From assembly GCA_002049455.2 (NCBI GenBank), contig KV918765.1:556092-620091 (forward strand): DNA of 64,000 bases, written 5' to 3'. How positions within the stretch are numbered: the first letter of the stretch is position 1; every line of letters starts with the position of its first letter. The stretch comes from Porphyra umbilicalis. Taxonomy: Eukaryota; Rhodophyta; Bangiophyceae; Bangiales; Bangiaceae. The notes under the pieces are model-generated. The model did not search any database and was not told the origin of the DNA. It was given only the letters and a program-made list of their open reading frames with translations. Shown here in pieces: positions 21,840 to 31,975 of this stretch. The position numbers and the translations under genes were made by a program.

Positions 21840-22859
21840 ATGAAGAGTGCCGAGACTCGGGAGCACCTGGTGCGGATGGTGCGCGTCGAAGGTCGCAGCT
21901 TCGTCTCCGCCGCGCGTGATCTCAACATGTCTGTGCGGTCGGCGACGCGCTTCCTGGGGTATTTTCGGGACACTGACGGTGAGTTTCACCACAACCCGGC
22001 GCAGTGGAATCGACACTCCGACAACTTGGCCGACGACCCACAACTTCGCGAGGCCGTCCTGGCAACTGTCGAGGACCAGCCCGAGCTCTTCCTCGACGAG
22101 CTTACCGACGCAGTCAATGAGATCGCCGCCCGAGTTGACGGTTCGGTGATCGTGTCGTTGTCGACGGTGGCTCGAGTGCCGGCTCACAATGGATTCACGC
22201 GAAAGGTGATTGAACGCGCGTTTGTCACGCGCAACGAGGCGAACCGCGCCGCGTGGGTGGCGGCGCAGTGGCAGGTCCCGCTGCGCTGCCGCGTGTATGT
22301 CAACGAGGCCCATCGGGTGGGGCGTGCGGCCGAGCGGCGATGGGCGTGGTCTCTGCGGGGGGCTCGAGCGGAATGTTACGTCGCGTCGTCGGCGGGGGTG
22401 CGCACTAGTTTCTTTGTTGCCATGGCTCATGACCGTCTGTTAGACTGGCTCATCACGCGGCCACCTCTCGGGCAGACAGCGGTTGACTTCATATTGTTTC
22501 TGATTCGCTTTGTATTGCCTTATATGCGACCAGTGGTGGAAGGGAGAGAGTGGAGCGAGCAGCCCGAGCGCTGCGTGCTCGTCCTGGACAATGCACGCAT
22601 TCATGACGAGGTGGCTTTGACAGCCGTGCGGGCAGCGGGTGTCGTTGTGTTTCTGCTCCCACCATACTCGCCGGACTTTAATCCCATTGAGGACGTCTTT
22701 GCTGTGGGCAGCAGCTGGCTTCGGCGGTGATCCAGCCCGGCACAGTTTAATGCATGGCCTATGCTGACGATCAACTCAATGCTAGACCACATTACTGGCC
22801 ATATGTGCCGGGGCTTCGTCCAAGCGGCCGTGCGCCGATGCAACGTGTACGTCCCTTAG
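21840..22859 (+). pseudogene. Tc1/IS630-type transposase relic (DD34E frame)
   Basis: This decayed cut-and-paste transposase starts at the ATG at 21840. Residues 1-45 form a helix-turn-helix (EHLVRMVRVEGRSFVSAARDLNMSVRSATRFL, split here by function only). The DDE_3 domain follows. The first catalytic Asp is replaced by Asn155 (VYVNEAHRVG, codon AAC), the second is Asp250 (CVLVLDNARIH), and Glu284 lies in the hallmark YSPDFNPIED, giving DD34E spacing. TGA at 22728 interrupts the frame after SSWLRR; the frame then continues 43 codons to TAG at 22857, overlapping AATAAA at 22860. Both the Asn and the TGA (from CGA) are consistent with C-to-T changes. The flanking ends were not resolved. Confidence 0.85.
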
Positions 22860-23115
22860 AATAAAGCTGGTGCACTCATCTGCCACATCAAGACGTGCAA
22901 GGCGACAACTGCATAAGGCCGCAGCGGGAAATCGGGACGGAAACCTCATGGTCGCCGCCCGCCCCAATCGTCGCACGCACCCCCCCCGCCCGGACCAAAA
23001 ACCCGCCCTTGCCGCCGCCGCCGTCGTCGCCGCCGTCCCGCCGCGCGCGCCGTCGCCGCTATTCTCCGCTGCGCGGAGGGATTCCTGGTGCAGAATTCCC
23101 GGATTCAAAGAGTGC

Positions 23116-23136
23116 GGGGGGGGGGGGGGGGGGGGG
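23116..23136 (+). repeat. Run of 21 G residues
   Basis: This uninterrupted guanine run is one of several in the window at least 14 bases long. It is a likely site of length error or polymorphism and could form a G-quadruplex. Confidence 0.9.
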
Positions 23137-23292
23137 TGACTGCTCTTGTGGCGTTTGCTGGGTCGCGGCGCGGCTTTCCCTTCGGCGCGCCTGCTGTGGT
23201 CATGGGAGCAATGCGGAGAGGTGGATTGGAGGCATGGAACAGGGCAGAGGCAATCTTTACGGTCGCGGACGTCAGCACATGGGCCCGGCTTG

Positions 23293-24654
23293 TCAGCCTG
23301 AAGAGACCGAACCCGCCGTGCTCGGATGCCCACCACGGTCCTCAAAAAAGCGGCGGAGGTCTTCATCCCCGCGACGCAGTTCCACAATGAACTGCCGCAG
23401 GGAAGCCAAGACGGAGGGGACCGTCAGGTCCACACTCGCCGCGCACTCCATGAGCGCGCCACAAACGTCCTTGCACGACAGCTCGCTGCACGTTACGGAC
23501 GCACCGGTAAAAACCCTCCCCTCCCCAATGAACTTCCCCATAGCGAGCTTCACCCGCGTTTGTTCCGAACCGTCAGGGAGAGCCAAGTACCGCAACGCCG
23601 CCCTCTTGAGCTCCTTCCCCTTCACGCCAAAGAAGGGGTTGGAGCTTCCGAGCACCTCATCTGGCTCGTGCAAGCCTCTTCCACCGAGACCGGCCTCCTG
23701 GTTGCGGCGCCGCTGGCTGGCGCGGTTCGCGGCCGAGTACGCAGGGGCCTGCCGCAGCGTGTCCGCCAAGGACGCAATCACAGAAGCCCGGCGTTTGTCC
23801 AACTCGACAGCCCCCAACGCCCCGGGAATCGGCTGCGTCGTCCCACCAGCTGGCCGCGCACCCACATCTGAAGCATATGCTCCTAAAATGCGAAAAGAAG
23901 GCCTTGAGGCCCCAGCATCCTGTGCCACTGCTGCAACGCCCACAGCCGTGCGAACGGCTGTCGTTGCGGCCGCACCCCCCAGACCAGTCAAATCGATCAC
24001 GTCCGACTGAGCCACATGGGCCCGGAACCGCTGCCCGTCCATTGGGTGAATCTCCGCCAGCGCCCGCTTGTGGCCTCCGGCAGCCTCGTTCTGCTCACGA
24101 ACGGTTGGTGGCATGTTCTTGATGGCCCCTTGGAGGCGCACCTGCATGTCCGCCATGTCGTGCTTCTCACACGACCACTGAGGTGAGGCCCTGGCGACGA
24201 AGGCCACGTCGACGTTGTCGGGCTCATGTCCTGCGACGTCGCAGACGGTGCAGACCGCCGAGCAGGACGTGCAGGACTCGTCGTTGCAGCCACAGCGAAT
24301 GTTCTGCGCCTTGTTGATGGGACAGCGCGTCATCATGTGACCTGCCACGCGGCAAATACCGCACTTCCGCACATTCCCTGCGTCGCTCGTGTCACAGACG
24401 CACAAAACGAACCAGCACCAAAGAAACAGAAATTCACAGAGCTCAGTGACACGAGTACAAAATAAGGCACATTCTGGTCATCAGTACGCGTGGACCTCTC
24501 GGGAAGACAATCAAGGAGACGGCAGTAAAGCAGACAATCCAAAACAAGCTCACTGGCAAGAGCACCAGCGTTGGTGATCCGTACCGCTCTGTACCAACCC
24601 GCCGGCAGCAGGTGCGGCACCGGCATCCGCGCCTCCAGCCGGTCCAGGTGCCAT
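23293..24654 (-). CDS. Two-exon zinc-knuckle protein of unknown function
   Basis: I infer exon 1 at 24654-24585 (ATG in GCCATGGC context) and exon 2 at 24377-23293, joined across a 207-bp intron (donor G|GTACGG, acceptor CGCAG|GG, phase 1) with a pyrimidine-rich 3' end. The product would be about 384 residues. A short Gly/Ala/Pro start leads directly into KCGICRVAGHMMTRCP, a CX2CX4HX4C zinc knuckle, then a second Cys-rich stretch (CGCNDESCTSCSAVCTVC) that lacks a full knuckle. The rest is mixed, with QSDVIDLTGLGG, a conserved-looking block ELKRAALRYLALPDGSEQTR and a charged C-terminus. CCHC knuckles bind nucleic acid in gag-like and transposon-encoded proteins. The repeat-rich setting suggests mobile DNA, but no transposase or polymerase domain is present. 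Confidence 0.6.
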
Positions 24655-24920
24655 GGCGAGGAAGACTGGCGTGTGATCGTGTACCGGGGACATGAGTCCA
24701 AGGATGGAAGACACGAGGAGCCGCCCGTGTCTCGTCGTGCGACGTGCTGAGCTGGGGGTCACGTGACGCTGCGATCCCGGTCGGTCGAACGCGACGCCGT
24801 CGTCGTCGCGGACGATCGAGCCCCGTCGTGCGCCACAAAATTAGATGCCTTTCGGACGTCAACAAAAAATTGACGTCACAAGCTGGACTTACGTGAAAAA
24901 TAAAAACTTTAAGTTTGAAA

Positions 24921-24983
24921 ATGAAAGTACCCCTTGTCTTCGTGTTCCTGTTTGGATCGGCCAAAATTGAGCGTTCTGCAATA
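24921..24983 (-). repeat. Lone end of TATTGC-type element
   Basis: ATGAAAGTACCCCTTGTCTT through GGATCGGCCAAAATTG to GCAATA repeats the 1028-1094 end in inverted orientation, with the longest match of the family (over 55 bp). It abuts the next element at 24984. Confidence 0.6.
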
Positions 24984-25293
24984 CATGTGGCGCCTTCCGA
25001 TAAGATCCTCATTGCACTTCAGATCGGTCAAACCGAGATATGGCCGCTTGAAGTTTTCTACAATTCTAAAGTCTCTCAGAAACCCCCCCGTACGGGGCCT
25101 TCAAGCCCGATTATCAAAGTCGAGGAGAAATATGCCAGAATGCATGTCACGATCAGTTCTTGGTATTCGGTCATATTGACGTGGAGATAGCCTCATAGGA
25201 CAGATCTCGATGAGCTGAGTCGAACGGTGTGTCTAAGTCAAAAATGAAGCTCGCGCAAACAATGAGGATCTTGTCGTAAAGCGCCACACATGG
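24984..25293. mobile_element. 310-bp inverted-repeat element
   Basis: CATGTGGCGCCTTCCGATAA (24984) and its complement at about 25260-25293 form imperfect inverted repeats of about 31 bp sharing GATCCTCATTG. The interior is not coding. A single similar end lies at about 62858-62892 (TGTGGCGCC then AATCCTCATC). Confidence 0.6.
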
Positions 25294-25719
25294 TTCAGCA
25301 GGTGGCGGCTGCGCACCTTCGTTGGGAACAGGCACCCAGTCTTGACACAAAAATCAAGACGAGTAATCGCAGCCTTGACGGCCGTCAAGATAACCTTGAC
25401 GCGTGGATATGATTGGTCCACGCACTTCGATGTGGGCAGGCGGTCTCGTATCTGAGGGGAGCTATCGGCCAGCCCCCCCTGCCGCAGTTGGGATGCTGAC
25501 GACCCCGACAGGTTTGCGTCGCCCAACCTGTTTACTCTATCCTATAGAACCAGGGTGGCCCGATCAGTCTGCCTGCTGGGGGGCTCGCGGGGAAAAGGTG
25601 CTGCCGGTGCAGCTGCCATTCATGGGGGCCGCCGTCCCGCTGACGCCGCCGCCCTCTCCCTAACATCCTACTCTCTGACCGTCTACCGCCCTTGGCGGCG
25701 CGCCCGTTTCGGCGGCCTG

Positions 25720-27563
25720 CCCCCCCTAGCGCTCTGCGTGCCGCCCCCCGCGGGGCACCGCTGCACGCCGCGCGACCGACCGCTCGCCGCCCGCCCAGCG
25801 CGCCGCCACCGTCGCCGACACCCACGCGATCAGCCAGGCTGCGGGGCGACTCCCCACTCGCACGGTCGCCGGAGTGAACCCGGCGTGCATGGTGGCAGTC
25901 ACGCCACGGCCGTGGCCGATCGCCGCCATACTGTTGGCGCGACACATCGGCGTGCCGCCGCCGATGGGGGGACCTCTGGCGCGCAGCGGCGCTACGACGC
26001 CCACTGCAGCGGCGGCAGCGGCAGTGGCGCCGGCGCGGCCGCGCACAACACTTTTGCCGCGCGCCCGCCCAGGGGCCCCCGGGGTGGGACCGCAGCGCGC
26101 AGCGGCGCGGCGCCGACGCTACGGCGACGCCGCGACGACCGCACCTGCTCACGCACCGTCGCGGCACAGTGGGGCGCTACCGATGGCCGCCGCGTCCGCC
26201 GCCGCCGCCGCACCCGCCACAGCCACCTGGTGCGCCACGGACGTGCGTTGCTGCCGGACGTCGCCGACGGCGGCCCCGCCCTCTCCATCGCAACCGCAGA
26301 CTCGGCGACGGCAGCGGCGGTGCCCCCCCCCCGCCCCTCCCGCAGCAGATGCCGCCGCCCCCGCGGCCGCCGGCGGGCCACCGCGGGCGGGCGCGGCGGC
26401 TGGCAGGCGCACCCCCCGCCGCTTCCGCCGCCGGCCGCGGCGGTGCGGTACCGCCCGGCCCGGCGGCCGGCCGGTCGCATCCGACACGCCGGGACAGCCG
26501 ACCGCCCGTCGCCCGAGGCATCTTTTTCCGGGCCCCGCGCTGCTGCCGCCGCTCTGTGGCGTCGCCGGCGGCCGCCACTGTGGCGGTGACGGCGGCGGCG
26601 ACGGCGGCGGCACCGCCCCCGATGCAGCGCCACTCGCGGTGCGAGGGGGGCGGGGGGGACCGGGGGGCTGGGGGGTATAGGATGCGGATAGCACCGCCGC
26701 CACAGACAGCGACGCTGCGCCCGAGGGCGAGCGGCCGTCGTGCGCTGCTCCACCAGGCAAAGCGCACGGCGCCAACATCGCGCACGTTGCCGCAGGTGCG
26801 GTGCGCGTTTTCTACCCCGCCCCTGCCCGTGGCGCGGCCGTGGCCGCCCAGCGACACACGAGGAGGACACGCTGCGCGCTGCAGCGTCGGCGGTGGCGTC
26901 GGCGGCGGCAACCCCCGCCGTGCCGTCGCCGGCCAGTGGGGGGAGTAGCTGCGGGGGAGGGGGGGGGCAGCGCACGATCGTGCGCGGCGCGATGGCGACG
27001 GAAACACTGGCTGTCATCCAAACATCCGCCTTGCCGCCATCGCGACGGCTGAAGCGGTCGCGGCGAGCGCCGCCGACCGCCGGCCGTCGGAAGTTTACGG
27101 CGGCCGCAGCGCACAACTGGACGCCCGTCACCCCGTCACAGTGCTGCCACCCACCCCGCCGCGGTCACGGAGGCTGTCACGGCGGCGGCGGTGGCCGGTC
27201 GCTCACGCGTCCGCGCCACCACAGGCCAGCCGGCCGCGTCAAGCGCGTCGGCGCTTCTCGCACGTGCGCCCGCCCCCCCCGCCCCATCGGCGTCACGCCG
27301 TCGAAAACGAGGGCCCCCAGGGGCGCAGCGTCCCCCCCCCCGCCCTCCCTAACCTTGGCCGCGACCAGAACCGGCGGGAAGCGGTCCAACACGACGCTCT
27401 TCCGCCAGACCACCGCCGGGAACCCCGCCCAGAGCCCCCTTCCCCTCGACCCGGGGCGTGCCGAAGGCCCTCCGGCGGGCGCGGCGCGCCCGCGCGTACT
27501 GGCAGAGCTCGCACATATTTTCTTCCTGTTGCTTCCTCCACGATGAATGATATCGTATCGCAA
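25720..27563 (-). other. Frame-fragmented coding-like region
   Basis: Several minus-strand segments look like protein but sit in different frames. About 27450-27180 has GLWAGFPAVVWRKSVVLD then FPPVLVAAKVREGG; about 27130-26900 has VWMTASVSVAIAPRTIVRC; about 26780-26680 has SGAASLSVAAVLSASYTP; about 25960-25730 has HGRGVTATMHAGFTPATVRV then RPAAWLIAWVSATVA. Third positions are almost wholly G or C. One large gene with several introns or run-length frame breaks would explain it, as would a decayed gene. No family is recognised. GC-rich chance frames cannot be excluded. Confidence 0.3.
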
Positions 27564-28520
27564 TTCACATTTTGCACGATCGTTGCCGTGACGATGCGCC
27601 CGGCGAGGAAAGTCCCCAGCAAGGCGGCTTGCTCAAAATAAGTGTCGATGGCAGACGCACGCGCGAGCGAGTGCCCTGCGGTGCATGCCCAATACCGGCG
27701 CCAACCCCGCGCGCATCCCTCTCGCGGAGCTCGTCCCACCCCAAGCCGTGGCATGTCAGCCGTGTTGTTGACACCGTGGCATGGCGGAACGCTGGTAGTG
27801 CCGAGTGGCTGGTCATGCCAGACACCGTGAGCGAGCCGTACACGGCGTGGGTTGCCCCGCCCCGAACTGTCGATCATCCGACGGCCTTCTGGGCGGCTTG
27901 GCGCCACCAGGACCAAAAAGCACACACACAAACGTCTCACCACCCCACCACCACAACAGCACCACGTTTACCTGAAGCGACCGGACACACGCGGCACCAG
28001 CTTCCGAGCCTCGTGCATAACTGTGCCGCCGCCCCTGCCGCAGAGCAGAGTGACAGATGTACGCAAGCAGCGACAGGGGCCGCCGTTCTCGGTAGCATAC
28101 AAGCAAGCGGTGGCAGCCGTGCAGCGGCGGCGACCAGCTGGCGTCGGCGGGGAGGCAGCGGTACTTAGATGAGGGGGCGGAGACCATGTCAACGGGGCAG
28201 AGGTACGGGTGCGGGTAGTGACAGCGACGAGGAGAGCAAAAAACGGTGCCGAGCTCACCCCTACTGCCGACATGGATGTCTTAACTTATAGGAATCGCTT
28301 GTTCAGGGGGAGCACATTCCCCGTGCCCCTTCCGACCGTGTCAGCCCGCCCACCCACCCCCCTCCAGATTCCGAATCTCCCCTCCCCCAAACCAACCTTG
28401 ACGCAGCCTTGATGAAGCCTTGACGAGATCCTTGCATCTCGTCAACCCTACGATTACCAAGGTTCTAAAAATGACACGTGAGAGCACAGCATGGATGCCA
28501 CTTGGATCATATGGTGAATT
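27564..28520. other. Spacer, no gene seen
   Basis: The composition is mixed and no frame carries a domain. Near 28395-28450 CCTTGACG/CTTGATGA/CTTGACGA steps form a short diverged tandem motif that also appears near 25345-25400. Confidence 0.4.
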
Positions 28521-28645
28521 CGGAGGGTGCTACTTGGTGCGTCGTAAGGGCGTTTTGGCTGCCTAATGGGGCGTTAGTAAGGCGTCTTATCCGTCCCGCG
28601 CCCCTGACGCCCGCGAAGTAAATAGGTGCGTCGTGTGCAACCCTA
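28521..28645 (+). repeat. GGGCGT-rich small element, copy 2
   Basis: About 125 bp with GGGCGTT/GGCGTC/GACGCC motifs end in TGCAACCCTACC. It lies 144 bp to the left of copy B of the 0.7-kb repeat. Confidence 0.55.
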
Positions 28646-28788
28646 CCCAAGACAGATCCGGACGCGATCTGATTGATGCACGTCAATTTGTAGTCGCGCT
28701 CATTGGCCGAAGCTGAGCGCAAGGAGCGAGCAGAGAACCGTTGTTAAACGCACTTATGTCCAGGGTTGTAAAATTTCGACGAAACTAT

Positions 28789-29483
28789 CATTTCAAGCAC
28801 GTACGTGCAATACCCTGGCCTTCAGGGCGGTGGCGCGCTCGGCGACGCATAGATACCGGGTACGCCGGCCGGCTCCATGGCCGCGAGCACACACAGGGGC
28901 ACGTGCAGTCACGTTGCCGGGGCGGGGGGGGCGTGGGGCCGGGCAAGGGGTGCCGCCTTCGCCGCCGCAGCGGCGGCGGCCCGCCGGCGTGGTACAACGC
29001 CTCCGGGCGGGGCCGTCACACCACCGCGCAGCGCACCTGCGCGCGGCCGAGACGGCGCACGGGGGGGCGGGTGGGATCGACCGCCGCGCGACGGGACGCC
29101 TCTAACCGCACCGGTAGATGGCGTCAGCAACTGCAGACGCGCCGCCGCAACAAGCCGGCGCACAGGCACGATCACCCGCGGGTCATCGTGGGCGCTTCGA
29201 ACCCCGGAAGTCGCTGCGCGCGGTCGCCGCGCGCAACTCGGGGCGGTTGGGGGGGGCAGGGGGGCAGGCGCCCTGTGACCCCTGTGACAGGACAGTCCTT
29301 CTGAGCCACGTAACTCTCTTCGCTTTTAGCGTCATCGTGACTCTTCCAACGCTGACACGCCCTCAGATCCCTGAGGACACGAATGCAGACTGCCACCTCT
29401 GAAACGGAGAGCAAGTCTCATGATCTAAGTATATGTGTGCATCACTACACTTTGAGAGCACCCTGTCCTAAAGGCCAGAGAAT
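28789..29483 (+). mobile_element. 0.7-kb dispersed repeat, copy B
   Basis: It runs from CACGTACGTGCAATACCCTG to AAAGGCCAGAGAA and aligns over its whole length with copies A and C. Homology stops sharply after GGCCAGRGAA, where each copy has a different flank. The interior carries no convincing protein. The near-terminal CCCTGGCCTT motif is inverted at the two ends, suggesting a non-autonomous DNA element. Confidence 0.75.
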
Positions 29484-29818
29484 TGATAGTTTATTTTCTC
29501 AATCGTTCTTAATAAATATTGTTCGTGGTTTCAGAAACTATCAGCCCGACTTTTTCCGTATTCAATTTAAGGACGACCTGACTCGTGTCTCGCATGACAG
29601 CCTGATAGTTCTCCTTCGGTACGGCTCTCGCGCCCCTCCACACTGTGCCTATGGGGGTGCGCCGCCGCCTCCACCGCGCGGCGCGGGCTCGCCGTCATTG
29701 AGGCGACGGGGGGCACAGCTCGCGCGGTGGCCGCCGCCGCGTTTGCGGCGGCGGCCACCGCGCGAGCTGTGCCGCATTTGCGGCGGCGGCCACCGCGCGA
29801 GCTGTACTCCCGCCGGCA
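29484..29818. other. Spacer with short inverted GC repeats
   Basis: Between the 0.7-kb repeat and the dimethyltransferase gene, 29715-29812 holds three copies of an inverted GGCGGCGGCCACCGCGCGAG-type motif (CTCGCGCGGTGGCCGCCGCC and its complement), a strong potential hairpin at the 3' end of that gene. Confidence 0.5.
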
Positions 29819-31313
29819 TCAGGCAGCTCGCCGCCGTGCCGCCGCCGTTGCATCCCGCGCAATAGCACCGTCCTTGTCCTCTTCCTCCGCGTCTGCGGGG
29901 CGGTCCACGCCCGGCGCCCACAGGTCGACCGGGCGGCCCTTGACGGGCCGCCAGACGCGCGCCACGGCGCTCGGCTCGCCCGCCCCGCCGTCCCCACCCG
30001 CAGACCCCTCGTCGCCGCCGCCGTCACCGTCCGCCGCGCCGGCTGGCTCCCGCACCGGCGCCTGCCGCTTGCGCCGCCGCGCCGACCCCCGTGGCGCTGT
30101 CGCCACGACCGTCGCCGCCGCCGCGCCGTCCTCTGCCGGCGGGGCAGCGGCGGCGGCGGCGGCGGCGGCGACGGCCACCCCCCCCTCCCCATACAGCTCG
30201 GCGGCGAGCTCCACAAACTCGGGGGGCGACAGCTCCTCGGGCCGCCGGGACGCCCAGCGCTCGCCGAGCGGCGCCCCCCCCGTGAGCCCCTTGAGGCTGT
30301 TGCGCAGCGTCTTGCGGCGCTGCTGGAAGGCCGCCCGCACGACGCGCCGCACGGCGGAGCGGTCGTGCACGACGCCCGCCACGCCGACCGGCTCGGCGCG
30401 CACGTCGAGGCGGACCATAGCCGACTGCACGTCGGGCACTGGGTAAAACGCAGACGGGGGCACCCCAAACAACACCGTCGGCGCCGCGTACAGCTGCGCA
30501 ACGACGGAGAGGATGCCGTAGGCTTTGCACCGCGGCGGCGCCACGAGGCGGTCGGCCACCTCCTTTTGCACCATCACCGTCGCGGTCGCGACCACGTCCG
30601 CCCGCGTTTCGAGGAGGGAGAGGAGGATTTGCGACACAATGTTGTACGGCAAGTTGCCGACGACCGCCAGCGGCCGGCGCACGCCCCCGCCGGCGGGGGT
30701 GGCGGCGAGCGACGCGACCGACGCCGCCCAGTCGAGGGCCAACACGTCTGCCTGCACAACGCGGAGGCCCGGCAGGCCCGCCCGCAACGCCGCCACCGCG
30801 CGCCCGTCAATCTCCACGGCGGTCATGGCCGGGAAGAGGTCGACGAGGCGGCGGGTCAGCGCGCCCGTGCCGGCACCAAGTTCCACCACGTGCACGCCGC
30901 CGCCGTCCTCCCCATCGTCCCCGGCGGGGCGGCACGCGCGCACGGCCGCCGCAAAGGAGCGCACAATGGCCGCCGCGACGGCCTCGTCGCGGAGAAAGTT
31001 TTGGCCGAGCGACTGTTTGGGGCGGATGCGCAGGGCGGGGGCGTCGGTCGGCAATGTTGCCGTGGGCGTGTCGGGCAGGGGGTGGGGGGGGGGGGGGGGG
31101 GGGGGTCGACAGAGGCCGCCGGGCGGGGCGGGGCTTGGCGGGGCGGCGGCCGCCTCTGTCGCCAGTCCCTGGCGCCCCACCCATCCGTACACCCGTCACG
31201 CCGCCGTGACCGGTATGAGAGCATCTCCTTGGTAGCGCCAGAGCGGGCAGCGACCACCGCCCCAGCGGGGACGCGGTCAGGGAGTGGGGCGCCGCCGCCC
31301 GTCGAGCGGCCAT
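29819..31313 (-). CDS. rRNA adenine N6-dimethyltransferase (KsgA/Dim1 type), organelle-targeted
   Basis: By family it methylates two adjacent adenines near the 3' end of small-subunit rRNA using SAM. The frame ending at 29819 holds RPKQSLGQNFLRDEAVAAAI (N-terminal KsgA block), VELGAGTGALTRRLVDLFP (SAM motif I), GNLPYNIVSQILL (catalytic NLPY motif) and FYPVPDVQSAMVRLDV. There is no ATG in this frame before the SAM motif. A second frame starts at ATG 31313 (MAARRAAAPHSLTASPLGRW, a Ser/Arg-rich plastid or mitochondrial-type leader) and runs to the 22-G run at 31084-31105, where the KsgA frame takes over. I read this as one gene with a run-length frame break there. The last 100 residues are a low-complexity, Ala/Arg/Gly-rich extension absent from bacterial KsgA. 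It is divergent from the pseudouridine synthase gene. Confidence 0.88.
31084..31105 (+). repeat. Run of 22 G residues inside the dimethyltransferase gene
   Basis: On the coding strand it is a C run encoding proline in any frame. The reading frame changes here between the leader and the enzyme. Confidence 0.9.
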
Positions 31314-31975
31314 GACGGCGACGCGCGTGGCGCCCGCCGTCGTGGCAAAGGCCACGGCAGGGGGGGAGGACCGTCCATGGAAGCGGTCGGGGGGTAGAGA
31401 GCAGCGGGAGGGGGCGTTGGGGGAGCGCATCGCTGGCAGAGGTGGGGGGGTAAGAGGCGCAAGACGGGGGCGGGGCTGCAGCGGCAGCGGCGGCGGGGCG
31501 CCGCCGCATTGGCGCGGTCGTCCCAACGTCTCAAAGGGGACGGTGAAACGGCCGAGCTCAACGGCGTCGATCGAGTCGGGGCTGCCGATGATCGATCGGG
31601 CACAAGACACCAGATATTGTGGCCGAGAGAGCCTGGCATCGGTTTCCGCCAGTGGCCGCCGTGGAGCTCGTCGTCTCGGTGGAGCTCTGTCCCCCCGCGG
31701 CCGCCGTCTTTCGCTCACAACGGTTGTTGTGCACCTGCCGACGGCCGTTTCTGCCTCGTGCGCCGCTGCTCCCCCAACCACTGGCTGCCTCCCTTCTCCC
31801 CACCGTCACCGTGGACTTTTTTGAAAGCGGTACGCAGCTGCCGCAGTCGGCCGGCCCGGGATTGTGCCGGCGGACGCTCCCGCTGCCGCGGGCACCATGG
31901 CCACGCGCCGTGCGCGGCGCACGGGCGGCGGCTCGGACCCCCCCCCACCCCCGGCGCCGACCACCGCCTTTGCGC
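31314..31975. promoter_or_regulatory. Shared upstream region of two divergent rRNA-enzyme genes
   Basis: The leaders of the dimethyltransferase (ATG 31313, minus) and the pseudouridine synthase (ATG 31976, plus) face away from this 662-bp interval. The frame of the plus gene is open back to 31619, so its start could be earlier and the interval shorter. No TATA motif is evident. A two-way promoter is inference from layout. Confidence 0.4.
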
